In this document: positions 1 through 13,614 of the stretch, piece by piece
Layout of the letters: every line of letters begins with the position of its first letter
How positions within the stretch are numbered: position 1 is the first letter of the stretch
NCBI GenBank assembly: GCA_011009095.1
Contig: VTPC01005333.1
Coordinates: 12,666 to 76,665, forward strand
Reading direction: 5' to 3'
Origin: Ignelater luminosus
Taxonomy: Eukaryota; Arthropoda; Insecta; Coleoptera; Elateridae
DNA length: 64,000 nt
Program-made: the position numbers and the translations under genes
Notes under the pieces: model-generated
Database searches by the model: none
Seen by the model: the letters and a program-made list of their open reading frames with translations, nothing else
What the model was told of the DNA's origin: nothing

Positions 1-254
1 AAATTATCTTAGCAGAGAATATTCGTTAACGTAAACTGTACCTAGGGTTTTTTACCAAACGCTGCCATGGAGATCAGTATGAAATTCAAATATCCTCTCT
101 TCACAATCTTCGTAGATATCTCAGATATACCCCTAGATGTGGAGGACATTTCGAACTTTACTTCTCTAGCCCTCACATAGACTTCTTCAGACACTTTTTA
201 ACCAACAATCTAAGTTTTTAAACTTCAATTTTTGGAATAATCCAATCAGTCTCT
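1..254. other. Non-coding edge, nothing recognised
   Basis: No supported gene. The minus strand just left of position 255 gives a short open stretch that could continue the coding-like patch of the next entry in another frame, but no domain is recognisable. Confidence 0.3.
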
Positions 255-537
255 TCATCTCGCAGACGCCGTGTTTTCCGTTTCAGGTTCAAGATACCAT
301 GTTCCAGAGCACCTGTTGATAGACCGAGGTTTTGGCGGATTCTGTCTTTGTACACGCAGAGATGGTGTGGCTACAGAAGCCTGGAGTTCGGATCCTACAC
401 CTTCACTGTCGTGTTGGAATTCCACATTTAACTTATCTTCATGGCTGAAGAAACGATTCGCGACATCCAACATTCAAATTTCCAGACCTCGTGTTCACAC
501 TAAATGTTATTTTACTGTATCAAGAGTTCAGTTCTAG
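255..537 (-). other. Coding-like GC-richer patch, unrecognised
   Basis: Both strands are open here and the composition is richer in G+C than the flanks. The minus reading (72 residues, 473 to 255) has a soluble, charged composition with an acidic patch and a proline/arginine stretch. A second minus frame past the stop at 255 adds an acidic segment, as a frameshifted pseudogene or retroelement gag remnant would. No family could be named. No splice sites or start context make it convincing as a host exon. Confidence 0.2.
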
Positions 538-3500
538 TTTATAACAAAAAATGATGTTTCAGTAAATGTAATTATGCAAAGACGACAATCCTAGTCTGTC
601 TGCAAATGTTATTCAGGAGAAGGGGCTTGGAACGCAGTTTTTTGAAATTATATTAGAACCTTCATGTCAGCTGTAGATTCTCAAAGCACTCGAAATACTT
701 CAATTAAATAACAGATTGGAATAATTCAATCGCATCAGTGCCTGCAATAGTATCTAAAGTAATAAAAGTACAACAACCAATTTTTAAGGTTTATGCAGAT
801 ATGTAAAGTTAATTCTTACTATTTGAAAATGTCTACATCAACCTTTGTTGTACAATTTTAATATGACACAAAATTTTATAGCTAGTTTAAGTCATATGTT
901 ACATCGCTTAAACAACAGAATACGAAACTGAATTTTGGAAGATTTTATAGCTATAGCACTGCTGAGAAATCACGGTTTGGTTAGTTTAGTCCAATTTATC
1001 AATTTGGTTAGTCTCCAAACTTAAAGTACAGAAAATATAAAAATCAGAAATCTTCACATTTCAAAATCAAGAACAGGCACCTAAATACTTATTGGTACAA
1101 ATACAAAAGAAATGTTCACTACTCAGATTTATATACTAACAAAGCATAGTGAAGGGAAAAATATAATAATTAAACAATAGTTAACTTCTTGTCTACCTGT
1201 CGTAATGAGATTTATTTACCTGATTGATTTTGTTGATAATAAGGTGAAGTTTTAATTAGAAAATGTAACGGAATTTACTGTGTGACGTTTTATTAAGATG
1301 TGGTTTCCAATTTAATGAAAATACACTCATCCCACGTTTATATGAGTAAGGTATTTATTAAACAACGGATACATACAACTTTATAATGACTTCTGCGTAA
1401 AGCAACTCGCTTAAAATTATAGGAATTGTCATAAAAGAAAGATGGCCCCTAATCGTCACGTAGTACATAACAGAAAACATTTTGCGCATTTACTATAGGA
1501 TTTTAGCAATTATTATTAACATAAAACTAGTTCTTTATTACCTTCAGCTGAAGAATATTTTTCTTGAACGTCTGTTTGTTGATGCAATGGTTTCCACGAA
1601 ACTTGATTAAAATTATAATCTAATCAGGAATTGAAAGGAAAAGATTGTTTAGAGTTTTCTTAATTGTTAACCAATTTTGATTTTGCACGTGTCCATTTAG
1701 AACACAGTTCTACTGAGAACACTTTTGGAAATAATTTTAGATAGGTAGTCTTACCATTTTGGTTACTTTTTTAGATTCCTGCGCTAGTGAATGGCTATTA
1801 GTGCTATTCATTTTTATTATTGTTGTTATAGGAAAATCCTGAAATTCGAAAAATGCAGTAAGATTGACATTTGTTTAAATCCAACTCTCCTTGACAGAAT
1901 CAATCAACTTTTCTTTTTTCCAATCGTTTTAATGACTATTCTTAACACAATAGATATAATTATTACATGCATTTTACTTGTACAGTTACTTTCATTATAC
2001 TTTTTTATTGGTATAGTGTAATAAGCAATAATTATAGTATATCTGATGAATTAGTAATTACTACATAAATCGTGATGTTAACATAAAAAACGTGTTCTCT
2101 GAATTCTGTTATGCTCGTTTGTATGTTAATCATTATGTAAAACAAAACTATTAACTCATGCTCAGATAAAGAAAGAAAATTTTACAACTGCCTTCGTGCG
2201 CACTTCTAAAATGGAGTGTTCTCTGTTGCAGTAGTAGAATTTTGTGTGTGTGTAAAATAATTACAAATTTAAATAAACTAGCAGTGATCGGGATTTAAAA
2301 GTAGGCAGCAGTAGCAGCGGCACCAGCAGGAGTGGTATAGGTCGGGATCGCCTAAAATTTCGGATCCGGATAGTAACATAGCAGCTCGCAAATACCAATG
2401 TAATTTACCATTTGTTTAAAAATAATGCTTGGCTAAGTTTATTTTTTGTTCTTTTACTGTAATCATTCCAATTTCCTGAAAAGATGCGTACAAATTATCT
2501 TATTATTGTTAAATGTCTTACCGGAGTCACTTCGTCATAAAAACTTGGAATTGTCCAAAATTTCTACGTATATAACTTTTTTGTAACCCCCACTACTACA
2601 AGCAAAATATAAATAAACACAAAACTGTTTTTTGGTTCGTTAGCGAATTTTTTAAAAAAGAAATTTATTTATAGAATATGAGGCAATAATACCTTATTCT
2701 TATCGTATTAATTGAGTTAACTATGCCTTTTAGAAAATACTGCAAAACACATTTTATACTGATTGATGATAATTGTAATAACTGTAAATAACATCAATAA
2801 CAATTACATTTCCAGTATGAACATGCCGTTAAATCTACTTAAGTTGCATATAAGCAGTTGTGCATTGAATTTTTGCATTAGGGATCAAGATAAAACGTAC
2901 CTGTTACTTGTTTGTAGTAATAATACTTGAAACACTTGGCAGTTGCTGTTTTTTTTTTGCACCAAAGAGGAATTTAATATAATTAGTTGAACTTGATTCT
3001 TATAACTGCTTTATTTTAAAAGTTTTGTTATTTTAAGCAGGAAGTTAGTTGCATTTAATTAATATAAATGTGTATCCTTCTCTTTCTTGGCTAGCTATAG
3101 AAATTTTATTTAAAATAATAGGATTGTTTGATGGAAATTGGTTTTAGAAAATAATAACATTTTTAATTTCAGCAAATTCCCTATATAAAAAATTTTTTTT
3201 TCTTATGTAAATTAATATGTACACGAAATTTTATTTCTCCAAATACGAAAGTTAGCAATGCAATTTCAGTTTTATGTAGTACTCGCATTTTACTCAGTCG
3301 ACTTGTTCCATTGTCAAATTGGATTATTGCAGTTTAAGTTAGTCAACAATGAAGTGTTTCTGCAGGATTTCGTTAAATGATTTGTAGATGTTTATGCTAA
3401 GTTATTTTGACTGCAGTAAGATATTTTGAATTATTTTCTTTGTTCATGGTCATTAATTAGATTAATATCTTTTATCAATGTTTCAGTAATCTTCAAAAAA

Positions 3501-3880
3501 GCTCTTGCATGTTAAGTGATTTATATGGTTAGGATACTGCTATAGTTAGAAACTTTCAAGTACAACACGATCATTTTATATGAATTGCCATTATAGTAAT
3601 CTAAACACTATTCCGGTTTTTCCTTTAAAAGTAAATTCATTATTATCGAGGTTCCTTTTATATCTATAAGATTTACGGAATACTTTCACTTTTACGGGGA
3701 AGTACCATGTCCAGAGTGCAAATGATGCTTGAAGTCTGCATTATAAGTCAGAAAGCTATATTCTTCTTTACGGTAGTACATTAGTTTTTAAGCAATCTTC
3801 CTACTGAAGTGATGATTATTCAAGTACCATGTTGCTATATGCATACATAGCCTTGTATATTCCTTGCTCGCTCTGGGTGA
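538..3880. other. AT-rich intergenic DNA
   Basis: No gene seen. It is a long AT-rich stretch with stops in all frames. A short patch at about 2290-2400 is GC-richer and has a run of CAG/GCA-like triplets, preceded by a short GT run near 2244. No domain was recognised in it. Confidence 0.5.
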
Positions 3881-3889
3881 GTTATCTGC

Positions 3890-4560
3890 TACTTAATGCT
3901 GTATTGAAGGGTATACGAGGGTAAACGAGAGTAAACGCCGTAAAGCGTATAGGTAAATGACAATTTAGAAAATACGCAAGTGTACAAAGGAATACTTGAG
4001 GCCTTTTGTAGAAAAATATTCTTTCTTACAGACAGTTGAGCCTACTATAGTTTTCTAAACTTTAAACTTCCATCAAGAGGATTTTGTTAATGGCATAGTC
4101 GGGGTCTTCTCCGAATGTTCTTGTTTCCAATGTCTAGGCAACATTTTAATTTGCTTTGTTCCGGTCCTTTGAAAGATTTTTTTTGGCATTGTTTGCTAGG
4201 TGATCTGGTCATGATTTTCTACCACATTTTCATGTCCGGGTGCCCATATTAATTACTGTTATTCACTTCAAGTTTGTTTAGCCTGAGAAAGTAATCCAAT
4301 ACTAAACCCAACTTTACTTGCAAAGAGTTTTCTACTGTTGTAGCACAGTTGAGTATTTCGTATATCTCAGCTGTCATACTTGTATGTAGACCAAGACTAA
4401 ATAGATGTCTTTTTCACAAAACTTTGTTTTTGACCCTTGATCTAACTACCGATGAAAAAAGCAGATTATTTTAGTCTTCATAGTATGAGCTGGTGGTAGA
4501 AGGTTGGCGTGTTCAATTGTTTGCAGCAATAAACAATAAAGAGAGTGAAGATATTTTTTT
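3890..4560 (-). mobile_element. Non-LTR retrotransposon remnant: RNase H domain and 3' tail (copy 1)
   Basis: On the minus strand near 4380-4330 the reading TAEIYEILNCA matches the first acidic motif block of retroelement RNase H (family form AEIYAIL). Near 4250-4200 it reads WAPGHENVVENHDQIT, the W-V-P-G-H-x(5)-N-E-x-A-D block with the acidic residue of the NExAD motif replaced. Stops and frame changes separate them, so the copy is dead. The block around 4220-4340 is clearly similar to 41690-41780. The tail around 4035-4065 is shared with 58020-58070. These are therefore pieces of one dispersed family. The borders are approximate. Confidence 0.7.
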
Positions 4561-5639
4561 CAAAGACAAGAAATCAAAACAAAGCTCAGACGTTAAGGGG
4601 GGGGGCAATGTAAAGTTGCCCTTATATGTCTGTTTAGAAATTGGATAATATTTAGTGCGATGTCGGAAAGAAACCTCTTACGTGTCTGTTTCGGAATCCA
4701 AGAGGGACACCCATGCCCGCTTTACGCAACGAGCACGCATATGTACATTGCAGGGGATAACCAAGAACCAACGTGTTGACAAAATCACGTTAAATCTTTT
4801 ACCAAAATATAGTCTGACTATTTCTACTAAACACGTTTTCGTCCTTGTGCACGTTGGACGGAGTTCATGAGCGCAAAGACAATCTTTGCTTAAAGACGTC
4901 AGCATTCTTCCAGCCGGCCCTAAATATATGCTCTAGAAAAAAACTTCGGTATTACATTGCTAGATCTAATAATAGTCAACGTTACTCAAAAAGAAAATGT
5001 TCTACAAAAAAAAACATGCAAAAATAACTTATTTTGATAAATTAGGTGTAAATTATGTTTATTTGAAAATCAATCTATACATGTTTGAATATAGTTACTT
5101 GTAGTTAGATAAATAGCCCTCTAGAAGCGAAACATGTTTTTTCAATTCTTGTTAATTGTCTTTAATGTCAAAATGGAAGAAAATTGGATCATCATCAAGA
5201 GAAGGGCATATTGAAAAGTTTTGTTCACGAAAATGCGGCATACATTTTGAATTATTTGATATTTGATGTGCATGCGACCTTGTAGAAATTTCTACGGCAA
5301 CATTGTTAATTGATTTCTGGTCGTGAACAGGAAAAACCATAAACACTATAGATTTCTGATTTATCTTCCTGGTTGTATTTTTTATTTCTAATTAATTTTT
5401 TATTCATAATTAAACTAAGGTTATGTTTATGATCAAGATTTAAACCATACGGTATTGCAGCTTTATCTGATCTTGGCAGGATAAAAAAAGAAAAAAGAAA
5501 AAAGACCAAATTAGTTGCCATAGCAGTAAGAGAATACTTAAATTTAATAATGATAGGAGAAATAGACCCGAGATAATGTACATAATATAATAAAGAATAA
5601 TAAAACAAAAACATCAACCATGGGTTATTTCAATCTATT
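4561..5639. other. Unresolved intergenic stretch
   Basis: It holds a G run near 4597 and a patch at 4640-4920 open on both strands without a recognisable product. A phrase near 5128 (GCGAAACATG) resembles the end of a hammerhead-like repeat, but the rest of such a core is not there. From 5300 to 5620 the minus strand is open for 103 codons but is low complexity and hydrophobic, and is not convincing as a gene. Confidence 0.3.
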
Positions 5640-6990
5640 CAGTTAGATCGCCCTTTGCATAGTGCTTATGATATGTTTTAATGGACCATTAAAAATATCG
5701 CATGCATTTGCATTGACTATTCTTTTCATTCTATACAGTGATGAATGATATAAATAATTTTTATGAAATACTGGAGCAGCAAAAGTTGTTGGCATCTGTA
5801 GTTGTAACTAGGACCAACAATATTATTAATTTTGAACAGTAAGTTAGGCCTATCTACAATATGATGAATAAGTTTTACATTAAAGTGAATAAATTAATTT
5901 TTCGTCTAGTCTCCAAACTATGAATATCAAAATGTTGCAGTAGACTCTGAGAAGACATTATTTCTAGTTTTGTGTATTCACAATTCGGATACAAGACTAC
6001 CGAATAATACTTCAGATGAGGTCTTACAAATGCATTATAAAGTTAAGTGATAGATTGTACTTTTGTAAAGTTTACAGAATTTCGCAATACAAAACCCAAC
6101 ATCTGATATGCCTTTTTAATGATGTTGATTAAAATCAACCTTTTCATGAATTGTTATTCCAAGATCATTAACTATTTGTTTCTTTTGAAGTTGAGAATTC
6201 CTGTGAATCATCAGCATATAATTGACATTTTGAGTTTTGTATAACCGTATGCAAATCATTAATAAAAATAAAAAATTGAAGTAATCCCAATTTGATCCTT
6301 GTGGTATACCAGAAGAGGCTTCATACATTATAGAAGGACATCTTTTGTAAACAAGGTATTCTTAAGATAAAACATTAATAACTACATTAATAACGCTTTG
6401 GATATATTTGTGTGGATAACGTTCAACTAGGCGCCTTTATTCATCATTTCTGAGGCGCACTGTGTGAATTCAAGAAGATTTGTACAGGTTGATCGGCTTG
6501 GAACAAAGCCATTTTGATCAATAGTAACTTGACTACGAACATGGTTCCAAAAGTATTTATATAATATCTTACAGGGTACAGACAACAACGTTGTGGGTTT
6601 ATAGTTGTTACAGTCAGCTCTGTTTCCATCCTTAAAGATTGGACATACCTTAGCTTTTTTCTAAAATGTAGAGTAGTGGTGATTATTCTATTAAATATAT
6701 ATAGTAGTGAATAAACAAAGGATTTTAAGCAAGCTTTGTATAGATATGCGGGAATTCCATCGGAATCCATCGAGAGTCTAGATTTTTAATGCTTAAGGGC
6801 TTCACTAACAGCTTTCACCGTTTAAAGGTACTCTGCAAAGGCATTTGCTATATCTTTGTTATCCTTCAGGACAACATCGTCGTACTTCATTTTCCCAACT
6901 GCTGATAAATGTTTTTTAATTTGCTTTAAGAAAGACCAGAAACGCGTTGAGTCTTGGTTGATATTCTGTTTAACACCTTATATGTAATTA
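5640..6990 (-). mobile_element. Non-LTR retrotransposon ORF2 remnant (reverse transcriptase)
   Basis: Read on the minus strand from 6990 down, it gives the order expected for a Jockey/CR1-type ORF2. The linker before the RT (RFWSFLKQIKKHLSAVGK, then DIANAFAEYL) is followed at 6770 by the RT entry block DGIPAYLYKACLKS, YIFNRII and a decayed version of the P-x-F-K-x-G-D motif. After a deletion comes SSGIPQGS at about 6310, the RT palm motif. The C-terminal arm follows at 6030-5860 (FVRPHLKYYS, then SLETRRKINLFTL). The usual FxDD catalytic block is not recognisable. Many frameshifts and stops make it an old dead copy. Confidence 0.85.
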
Positions 6991-8570
6991 CTGTAGGATT
7001 GTCTTATATCAGTTTTTATTTTATTTATTATCTTAAATAATTATAGTTTTGGTGTAAATACGCGTTTTCATTTTTTTGGTTGTGCGAATATTAATAATGT
7101 TTTCAGTCAATGGAAACCTTAAATTCCAATTATTATTAAGCTGATTGTCTTAAAATTTAAAATTAGGCATAGATTAGTTAGTTTAAATAGAACATAGAAA
7201 GAATTTATTGAAAACAAGGAAAAGGTATTGAAAGTTAATTTGAGCTGGGCAAGATGTATTAGACATCAGCAAGGAAAACTCTCGTGAATATTTTACTAGT
7301 TTTCCAATAAATCAGACGACTTAAAAGTGGCAAAGCTCCAAATTCCAATTCTGTACTCAGGAAAGATCTTAAAGTGCATTGTTTATAAATTTACTCTACT
7401 GATATCTTAGTTACGTTAACCAAATATTCTAACTATTAGTTCTATAAATTTTACTGCTCTTTAGCGATCGCAAATCATTTTATGATATCTACAACATAAT
7501 ACAATAATTAAGTAGTATGTTCTTGCCACAAGCTAAAGAATACTTGTCGTAATACTTATTTCAAACAAATATTCTTGTAATTTTTAATTGGAAAAGATAA
7601 TATGTACATTTTTTTGAATTTTTAAGTAATTTCAATATACCTATACTTAAAATTGACGAAATAAGCTTAAATCGATTACAAATAAAAATTATGTCATTCC
7701 CAAATTTTCACTTGAAAAAACGAAGAATTTAGTTTTATTTCAACTAATTTAATGTGATGATACAATCATTTAATGTTGTATTATTCATCGATTTATTGAT
7801 TAATTTTATCTTCTTAGAAATAAAATCAATGTTTTAAAAATTCCTGGAATTGTTGATTTTTTAATTATATTTATCACTGTTATAAAATGTAATATAATTA
7901 AAGATTATCTGATTTTCTGAATTTTTAATTACTACTTCTCATCGTCAAACAACACATTTATTTAAAACTATGTGTATAATTATTATTATTAATTAGGTAT
8001 AATTAATAATTTGTTGTGACACTACATCAGTTTACTTAATTTTTACGTCATCATAATATAAATAACTCTTTTGTTTATTTATATCCAAAACAAAATTTTA
8101 TTATTAACTTAAAAGTAACAGGTACTTTTTTGCTTGCAGTTTTATTATTATAAGTTCTAACGTTTTGCTTTCACGTATTATGAAAGTGTGGAGTATTTAC
8201 GCTAATAAGTCTAATTACTTAAGAACATTGCTGTGATCTTGAACTTTAAATGTTTTGCATTCTTTCTTATATTTTCTGAAAGGTTCGTTTATTTTTAAAT
8301 TTATTGTGCTTTGTTCTGAATCATAACAATGAAATTTATGTTAATTTTACGTATCATTTAGCTGTAGTTCAGCTTTGCACAATGTTGTTTGATTTCTCTA
8401 AATACGATAAAGTAGGTAAAGTAGTTAAGTATTAACGTTTTCTCTCCAAATGAAAGGAAAAAGAACAAATTAGGAAATAGAAACCCCGATAAAAAAGAAT
8501 CTTCTTAAAGACAAGAGTAATTAATTAATTAGTAACGTATGAATACGAGAAATGGGCTTATGTTCCTTAT
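6991..8570. other. AT-rich intergenic DNA
   Basis: Very AT-rich with no coding or RNA feature seen. It ends at the ACAGGGTG sequence at 8571, which looks like a transposon terminus. Confidence 0.5.
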
Positions 8571-9650
8571 ACAGGGTGACAACTATCTTTGGACGCAAAC
8601 TTTTAATTGTTATAGTACGTAGCCTGGATTTCATGATAGCCTTTTAATTGTTTGTTTGTTCATTAGTTTGACATTTTTACTGTAGGCTTTAGCTGAGATT
8701 ATTTTTACATCAGCGTTTGTCAAGATGTAAACAATAATAGAATTATTTAAAAATCTGGTGTGCGTAACTATAAAATATCAAAATGGCTTGATGTTGGCAG
8801 TAGCACTGTATAAAAAACAAGTCGATGTAATTTGGAACTTAGTACCGCATGTAACTGTCCAAAATGTCGTTTATAGCACAAACTTAAACAACGTCTAATC
8901 TGCAATTTTCGAAAATCATTAAGACAATTAGCGAAAAGATTTTACTCAAACCGGGAGACTGTCCGTCAAATTGCTAAAAACACTTTTTATTGAACTTCTC
9001 ACAAGTTACAAAAGGTACACGTGCTCACGGATCGCATGAAAGTAGTAAGACTTCAGAGAGCAAGAGGACTACTGCGTCTCTCCGCATTGGCGAAAAATTG
9101 TCTCAAATTCTCATAATGATAAAATATAATCGGAGAGCATTAAAAAAGTAAATCTGGCTGGACGTAAAGTTTCAGGATCACAAAAACCCGCTTCCGTTAT
9201 GGCTTAGGCCAAAATAGCATCAAATGGTAAAACGCGACTGTTTTTTATGGACAGTTAAAATCGACCAAAAAGTATACCGTCGCGATATTCTTGAGGGTTT
9301 CTGTTGTTGTGGAGTCAAGAGCACTTTGGTGAACATAATTAATCTTCCAACAAGATTCAGTTTCTTATCATAGAGCTCAAAATGTGCAATAGTGGTACCA
9401 ATTTCCCAGCTTATATTAGCGCTGGAGGATGATCGTTTTACTCTCCCAATCCTAATCCACTAGATTATTTCCTATGTAGCATTCCAAAAAGTACAGCCTG
9501 TACTACGCCGCTGCATCCAAGATATCATCGATTGTTGCATGGGAAGATATAAACGGTGATATGGATGGGAAATCGTTAAACAGTTTTCAAGACTTTTAGA
9601 AAGAGAGGTGGCTACATTGAATCTTACAATTAGTTATGATGTCTTCAGTT
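8571..9650 (+). pseudogene. Decayed Tc1/mariner-superfamily (IS630-type) transposase
   Basis: The plus strand gives, in shifting frames, the order of a Tc1-like transposase. First is a helix-turn-helix-like block near 8905 (SLRQLAKRFYSNRETVRQIA). Next is a VMA-x-A-K-x-ASNGKTRLFF block at about 9195-9250 (family form: WAG-x-T-x-x-G-x-x-P-L-F). Then comes FQQDSVSYHRAQNVQ at about 9350, the second catalytic aspartate block. NPNPLDYFLCSI at about 9445 is the third catalytic block. Stops interrupt every block. An ACAGGGTG terminus lies at 8571. No matching right end could be found, so the right border is the end of recognisable coding. Confidence 0.75.
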
Positions 9651-10189
9651 GCTACTTCTTCAATGCTCATGTGTTGCTTGTCTCTGTAACTCGATATCAA
9701 CAAAAAGGGTTTAAGATTCATATCTTACACTTTTCGTCTTTATTTTCATTTTCAAATGCCATTTTTGAGCCAATTTAGATATTTTGCGGAAGTTCACTGA
9801 TTGTACAGAAAAACGTCTGGAATTCACAAAATTGTAAAGTTGCAAATCAAATTTGGGGATTTACAGATATGGGTTTTCATAATGTTTTTAAATGTCTGAA
9901 TATTTCAAAAATAACGCTGAGAATTTTGGGAAAACGCTGGGAATCTTCTTTTAATACTCCTAGACATTCAATAACCAATAGATTATATTAGCTCAAAAGT
10001 ACTGATTACGTCATGCCACTGTACAACACCTAGTTCCCGCAGCGCATACAGATAGTTTTTTCATTTGTACGTACTTGCGCCGGCGCTGAAGTCTAGACGA
10101 CAGGGTAAGGTTATTCATGATTAATGCCCCAAAAGACTTAAGAAATAAGAAAGAAGAATGTGCGTGTACATGTGCAGAAGAAATGCCAG
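9651..10189. other. Intergenic, nothing recognised
   Basis: Probably includes the non-coding 3' part of the transposon to the left, but no terminal inverted repeat was found. A short GC-rich spot at about 10070-10110 has no identifiable content. Confidence 0.3.
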
Positions 10190-11040
10190 ACCTGGGCTAG
10201 TTGATGTGATTAAGATATTAAGATTTTTAAATACTCTGATGCTAACCCTGTCGAGATGAAGCATAAAACATTCTTCACACTGCACCATGTTTTAATGATC
10301 TTTAAATTGCTAGGTATAGCGATTTCCTTTAAATCGTAGGCATAAACTGTATTGGTATTGGCTTAGATACTCTACTAGTCACAGAATTCCAAGAGATATG
10401 TCTCTTTTAACTTTAACAGTACAAGTGTAATTTTCAAAAAGTGTTGAAATTCACAGAAAAAGTTAGTTCTCTTATGCCAATTTGATCTAGGTGTGATATG
10501 AAAAGTTTGACTAGGATCTATCAAGTGCCTTGCTAAAATCAGAGACAAGCAATCTTGTTATCAAAGGAAAATGTCCAATTATCAAGGTAATTTAGTGAGT
10601 TAGATAGCAATGAGCGTCCAGATAATAAATATTCTGTCTTAAAAGAAAAATTGTACGACAATGCGTTCCATCACTTTACAAATAATGCAGGTGAGTCTAC
10701 CTGAGTTATAATTACTTACTACTAGATTGTTTCTGTTCCTAAACACTGGAGTAAAACAAGCTTACAATCATGAATTTAACAACATTTTGCTGGAAAATGG
10801 TGTTTTTGAGACTTGATATATTTGAAGCAACCCAAAGAACAGGACTTGAGAAGTTTTGATAATACGTATATTATTCTGGCGGAGAACCTTCTGATAACTT
10901 TAGTAACTTCTTTTCTACAATTTTAGGAGATGGCTTCGCCATCGATAAAGAGCTTGTGTTTCTGAAACGTGTATTACTGGCAGTACTAATAATGCCGGAG
11001 TAGTCACCCAGTACTTCTCCTACTTTACTGTTGTTTTGAC
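10190..11040 (-). mobile_element. Non-LTR retrotransposon ORF2 remnant (second RT copy)
   Basis: Minus-strand reading from 11040 down. A degenerate entry block is followed by a TPVF-x(n)-VSNY-x(3)-L-TCIICKVMERIV block at about 10760-10680, the classic pre-RT motif of Jockey/CR1-type ORF2 (P-x-F-K-x-G-x(n)-NYRPISL-x-x-x-x-K-x-x-E). VSDFSKALD follows at about 10545, the D-F-S-K-A-F-D palm motif with its catalytic aspartate kept. A strongly decayed SVTSRVSK at about 10390 stands where SGVPQGS is expected. It is an older or more damaged copy than the 6-kb one. Borders are approximate. Confidence 0.75.
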
Positions 11041-13449
11041 ACATATTGTCATCTGAGTGATGATAGGGATACTTCAGAGACGTTGTGTTCTAGCAAATGT
11101 CGGTATATAAAGTTTTAGAATTTTCGGGAAATTTCGTTTTGTATAAGGTTTTGGCTTTACGAGATTTTTAATGTAAACCAATTTCAGAATTCTCGGAATT
11201 TCCTGCAGTGCCTAGTTATTACTATTTTTTGATTTACAATACTTTTTTCACATTGTACCTTTATATTTGTTTAACCTGTTCCAGCAACTTGTTAGATATT
11301 TAGGGTTTGAGATTGTTCTAGAAAAACGTGTGTTTTTGGTAAATTAAAATCTTCGTTAAGAATGAAGTTTTTACTGGTCTATCCAGTATTAAACTTTTTG
11401 CAAGCTTTCAATCCACAAGATTAAAAACAGGTCAAGTCCGTTCAAGACGCTTTGGATGTCATGAACTTTCGGGCTTCTTGTAACAAGAGTGCTATAGACG
11501 TAAGTGAGTAATACAACCTTGTTTGTGATAGATCTTTATGTGGAAAATGCTGTAGGTATGTTTCGAAAGAAATTATGTTAGTTTCATGTTAAAAAAGGAG
11601 AAAACAAGATTATTTGATTGTAAAGAAAGATTAATTATATATCTAACCATTGAGGTTGAATGCTAATGCATCTGCAATACATACATTTTATAAAATACTA
11701 CACATGATCATGCAGGATCTAAAGTGGGATTGCAAAAACTAAAACTGTATCAAACCATCCCTGGCCTAGAAAGCATTAAAATATATTGCAGGCATATATC
11801 ACTTAAGATGTCAAGGCTTGAAAAAGAAGTATGTACGTACTTAGTTGTAAAACAGTGTTGTGTTTCAACAACATTATCATTTTTCATTTGTCATTCATAA
11901 TTATTCGTACCGCATTATAGTACGTATATACCATATACGACTGGTCCATGTAATTAATGAGTTTGTTGTTATTAGATTAGTTTGTAAACAAATCTAGAAC
12001 ATATGGTTTGTAGTAATCAAGCATCTGGTGGCTTCAGTTCGGATTTCTTTAATAAAATATATCTTGTTACAACTTAATCTGCAAAAGGCTTTTATCGACA
12101 CTAAGGAAATTAGTACCATATGCAGTCATCTTATTTGTGTTTATTATTGCATTAATCAAAAATTTGACATTCATGTTATGTTTTTACTTAAATTGGAATA
12201 GATTTAACAACTTGCGTTTTGCATACGTATTTGATTTTGCTTTTGTTTGTTTTTTACATTCCCTTTTCGCTTATAATGTGGCAAGTATAGTCAACTCATA
12301 AAGTAGTGTCGCAAAATGTTTTACATCTTACCATTTAACTTCTCATTTAATGGCAGATCTTGCATTTCATAGATAGTAATCGAATAATTTATACAGTTAT
12401 TATTTAAGGATTGCAAAGATTCTTATTAATTTAAATATTAAATACCAGAATGTTAATCATTTTACGACATTACTTTGTGAGTTGACTGTACTTAACATAA
12501 CAAAAATTGTTCAAATTCAACGATTATTGAGGTAAGGCATAGAGATATTGTGACTGAGAGACTGAATTATCTAATACTACCGATGTTTCCTTGATATTGA
12601 TTCGAAGCCAATCTTAAGACAAGAAGTGCAAAGACTGATAATTTTACTGTTTGAACAAAGAATTAAAGAGTAAGATACCAAGTGTTTTAATATTCGCTTC
12701 CGCAAACATTTGAAACCTAACGTGGACTGTGCTTATTCTTCTTTCTTATGTTGTTGAGAAAGTTGTATATAATATCAGAAACTGAAACAGTTTTATTATC
12801 TTCGGTATAACGACTATCCTATTTTTCTTAAGTTTTGCAAAAACATCTTGAGATAAATGATTATGCAGAATGTGTGTTTACACATATCTATTATAATATT
12901 CATTCACTAGGAATTAACGAAAACAGCGCATCTACCGCATTTGTACATTATTGTATAGTTATTGCTAATAACGTACATATTTTTTTAGTTACATAACGCA
13001 TTTCCAGCAATAATCAGCATCATAATAAATCAACATTTTTATTAGTATTATTGTTGAAGTTTCTATTGCTTTTATAAAAACACGTTCATCTAATAAGCAT
13101 ATAATAATCATACATAATAAAATAGAAATTACGTTACCACAGCCTGGAGAAGATAATAAATACAGATTTGCAAAAACACACCTTTTCCTTAAGGATTAAA
13201 GTACATAATTAATTAATTACTATTTTTCCTTTACATTCTATCTACCATGTCATTCAATATCACTATGTGGATAGGATTTTATACTTTTTTACTTAGAATA
13301 TTTTAAAATTCCGCATACCTTTGCATGTATTTAAAAATTTTACAAAGCAAAGACAATTCTAAAATGATTCTGTTGTAATTTTCAGTTATTGTCTCTTCGC
13401 CATTTTGACTCTAGCTAAATTTTCTTAAATATCGAAGTCTAAGACCGGA
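11041..13449. other. AT-rich intergenic DNA
   Basis: No gene, RNA gene or repeat could be supported. Stops are frequent in all frames. Confidence 0.45.
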
Positions 13450-13614
13450 TTACGCAAAGCTTTGTTAAATGCTTGATCTATTGATCAACCACTTGATCAA
13501 TTGATTAACCAATCAGAAGTAGTAAAATATTCAGACTTAATCCAATTAGATCAGCTAATCAGCTGATCAACTAGATCAATGATCAAATTATTTTTGTGCA
13601 ACCGAGCATAAGTC
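13450..13614. repeat. Dispersed MITE-like repeat, copy A
   Basis: About 165 bp rich in TGATCA/TTGATCAA palindromes, with a second copy at 39955-40115. Shared landmarks in order are AAAGCTTTGTTAAATGCTTG, TTGATCAATTGATTAACCAA, CAGAAGTAGT, CCAATTAGATCAGCTAATC and GAGCATAA/AAGCATAA at the right end. By eye the copies agree at roughly 85 percent. Both ends are related in inverted orientation (ATGCTTG at left, CGAGCATAA at right), as in a small non-autonomous DNA transposon. Confidence 0.75.

Noticed and set aside
5100-5160. GCGAAACATG phrase as a hammerhead ribozyme
   Set aside because: The CUGANGA box and stem II that should precede it are not present.
5306-5617. 103-codon minus ORF with hydrophobic N-terminus as a membrane protein
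   Set aside because: Low-complexity Phe/Leu/Tyr content as expected from AT-rich DNA; no conserved motif.
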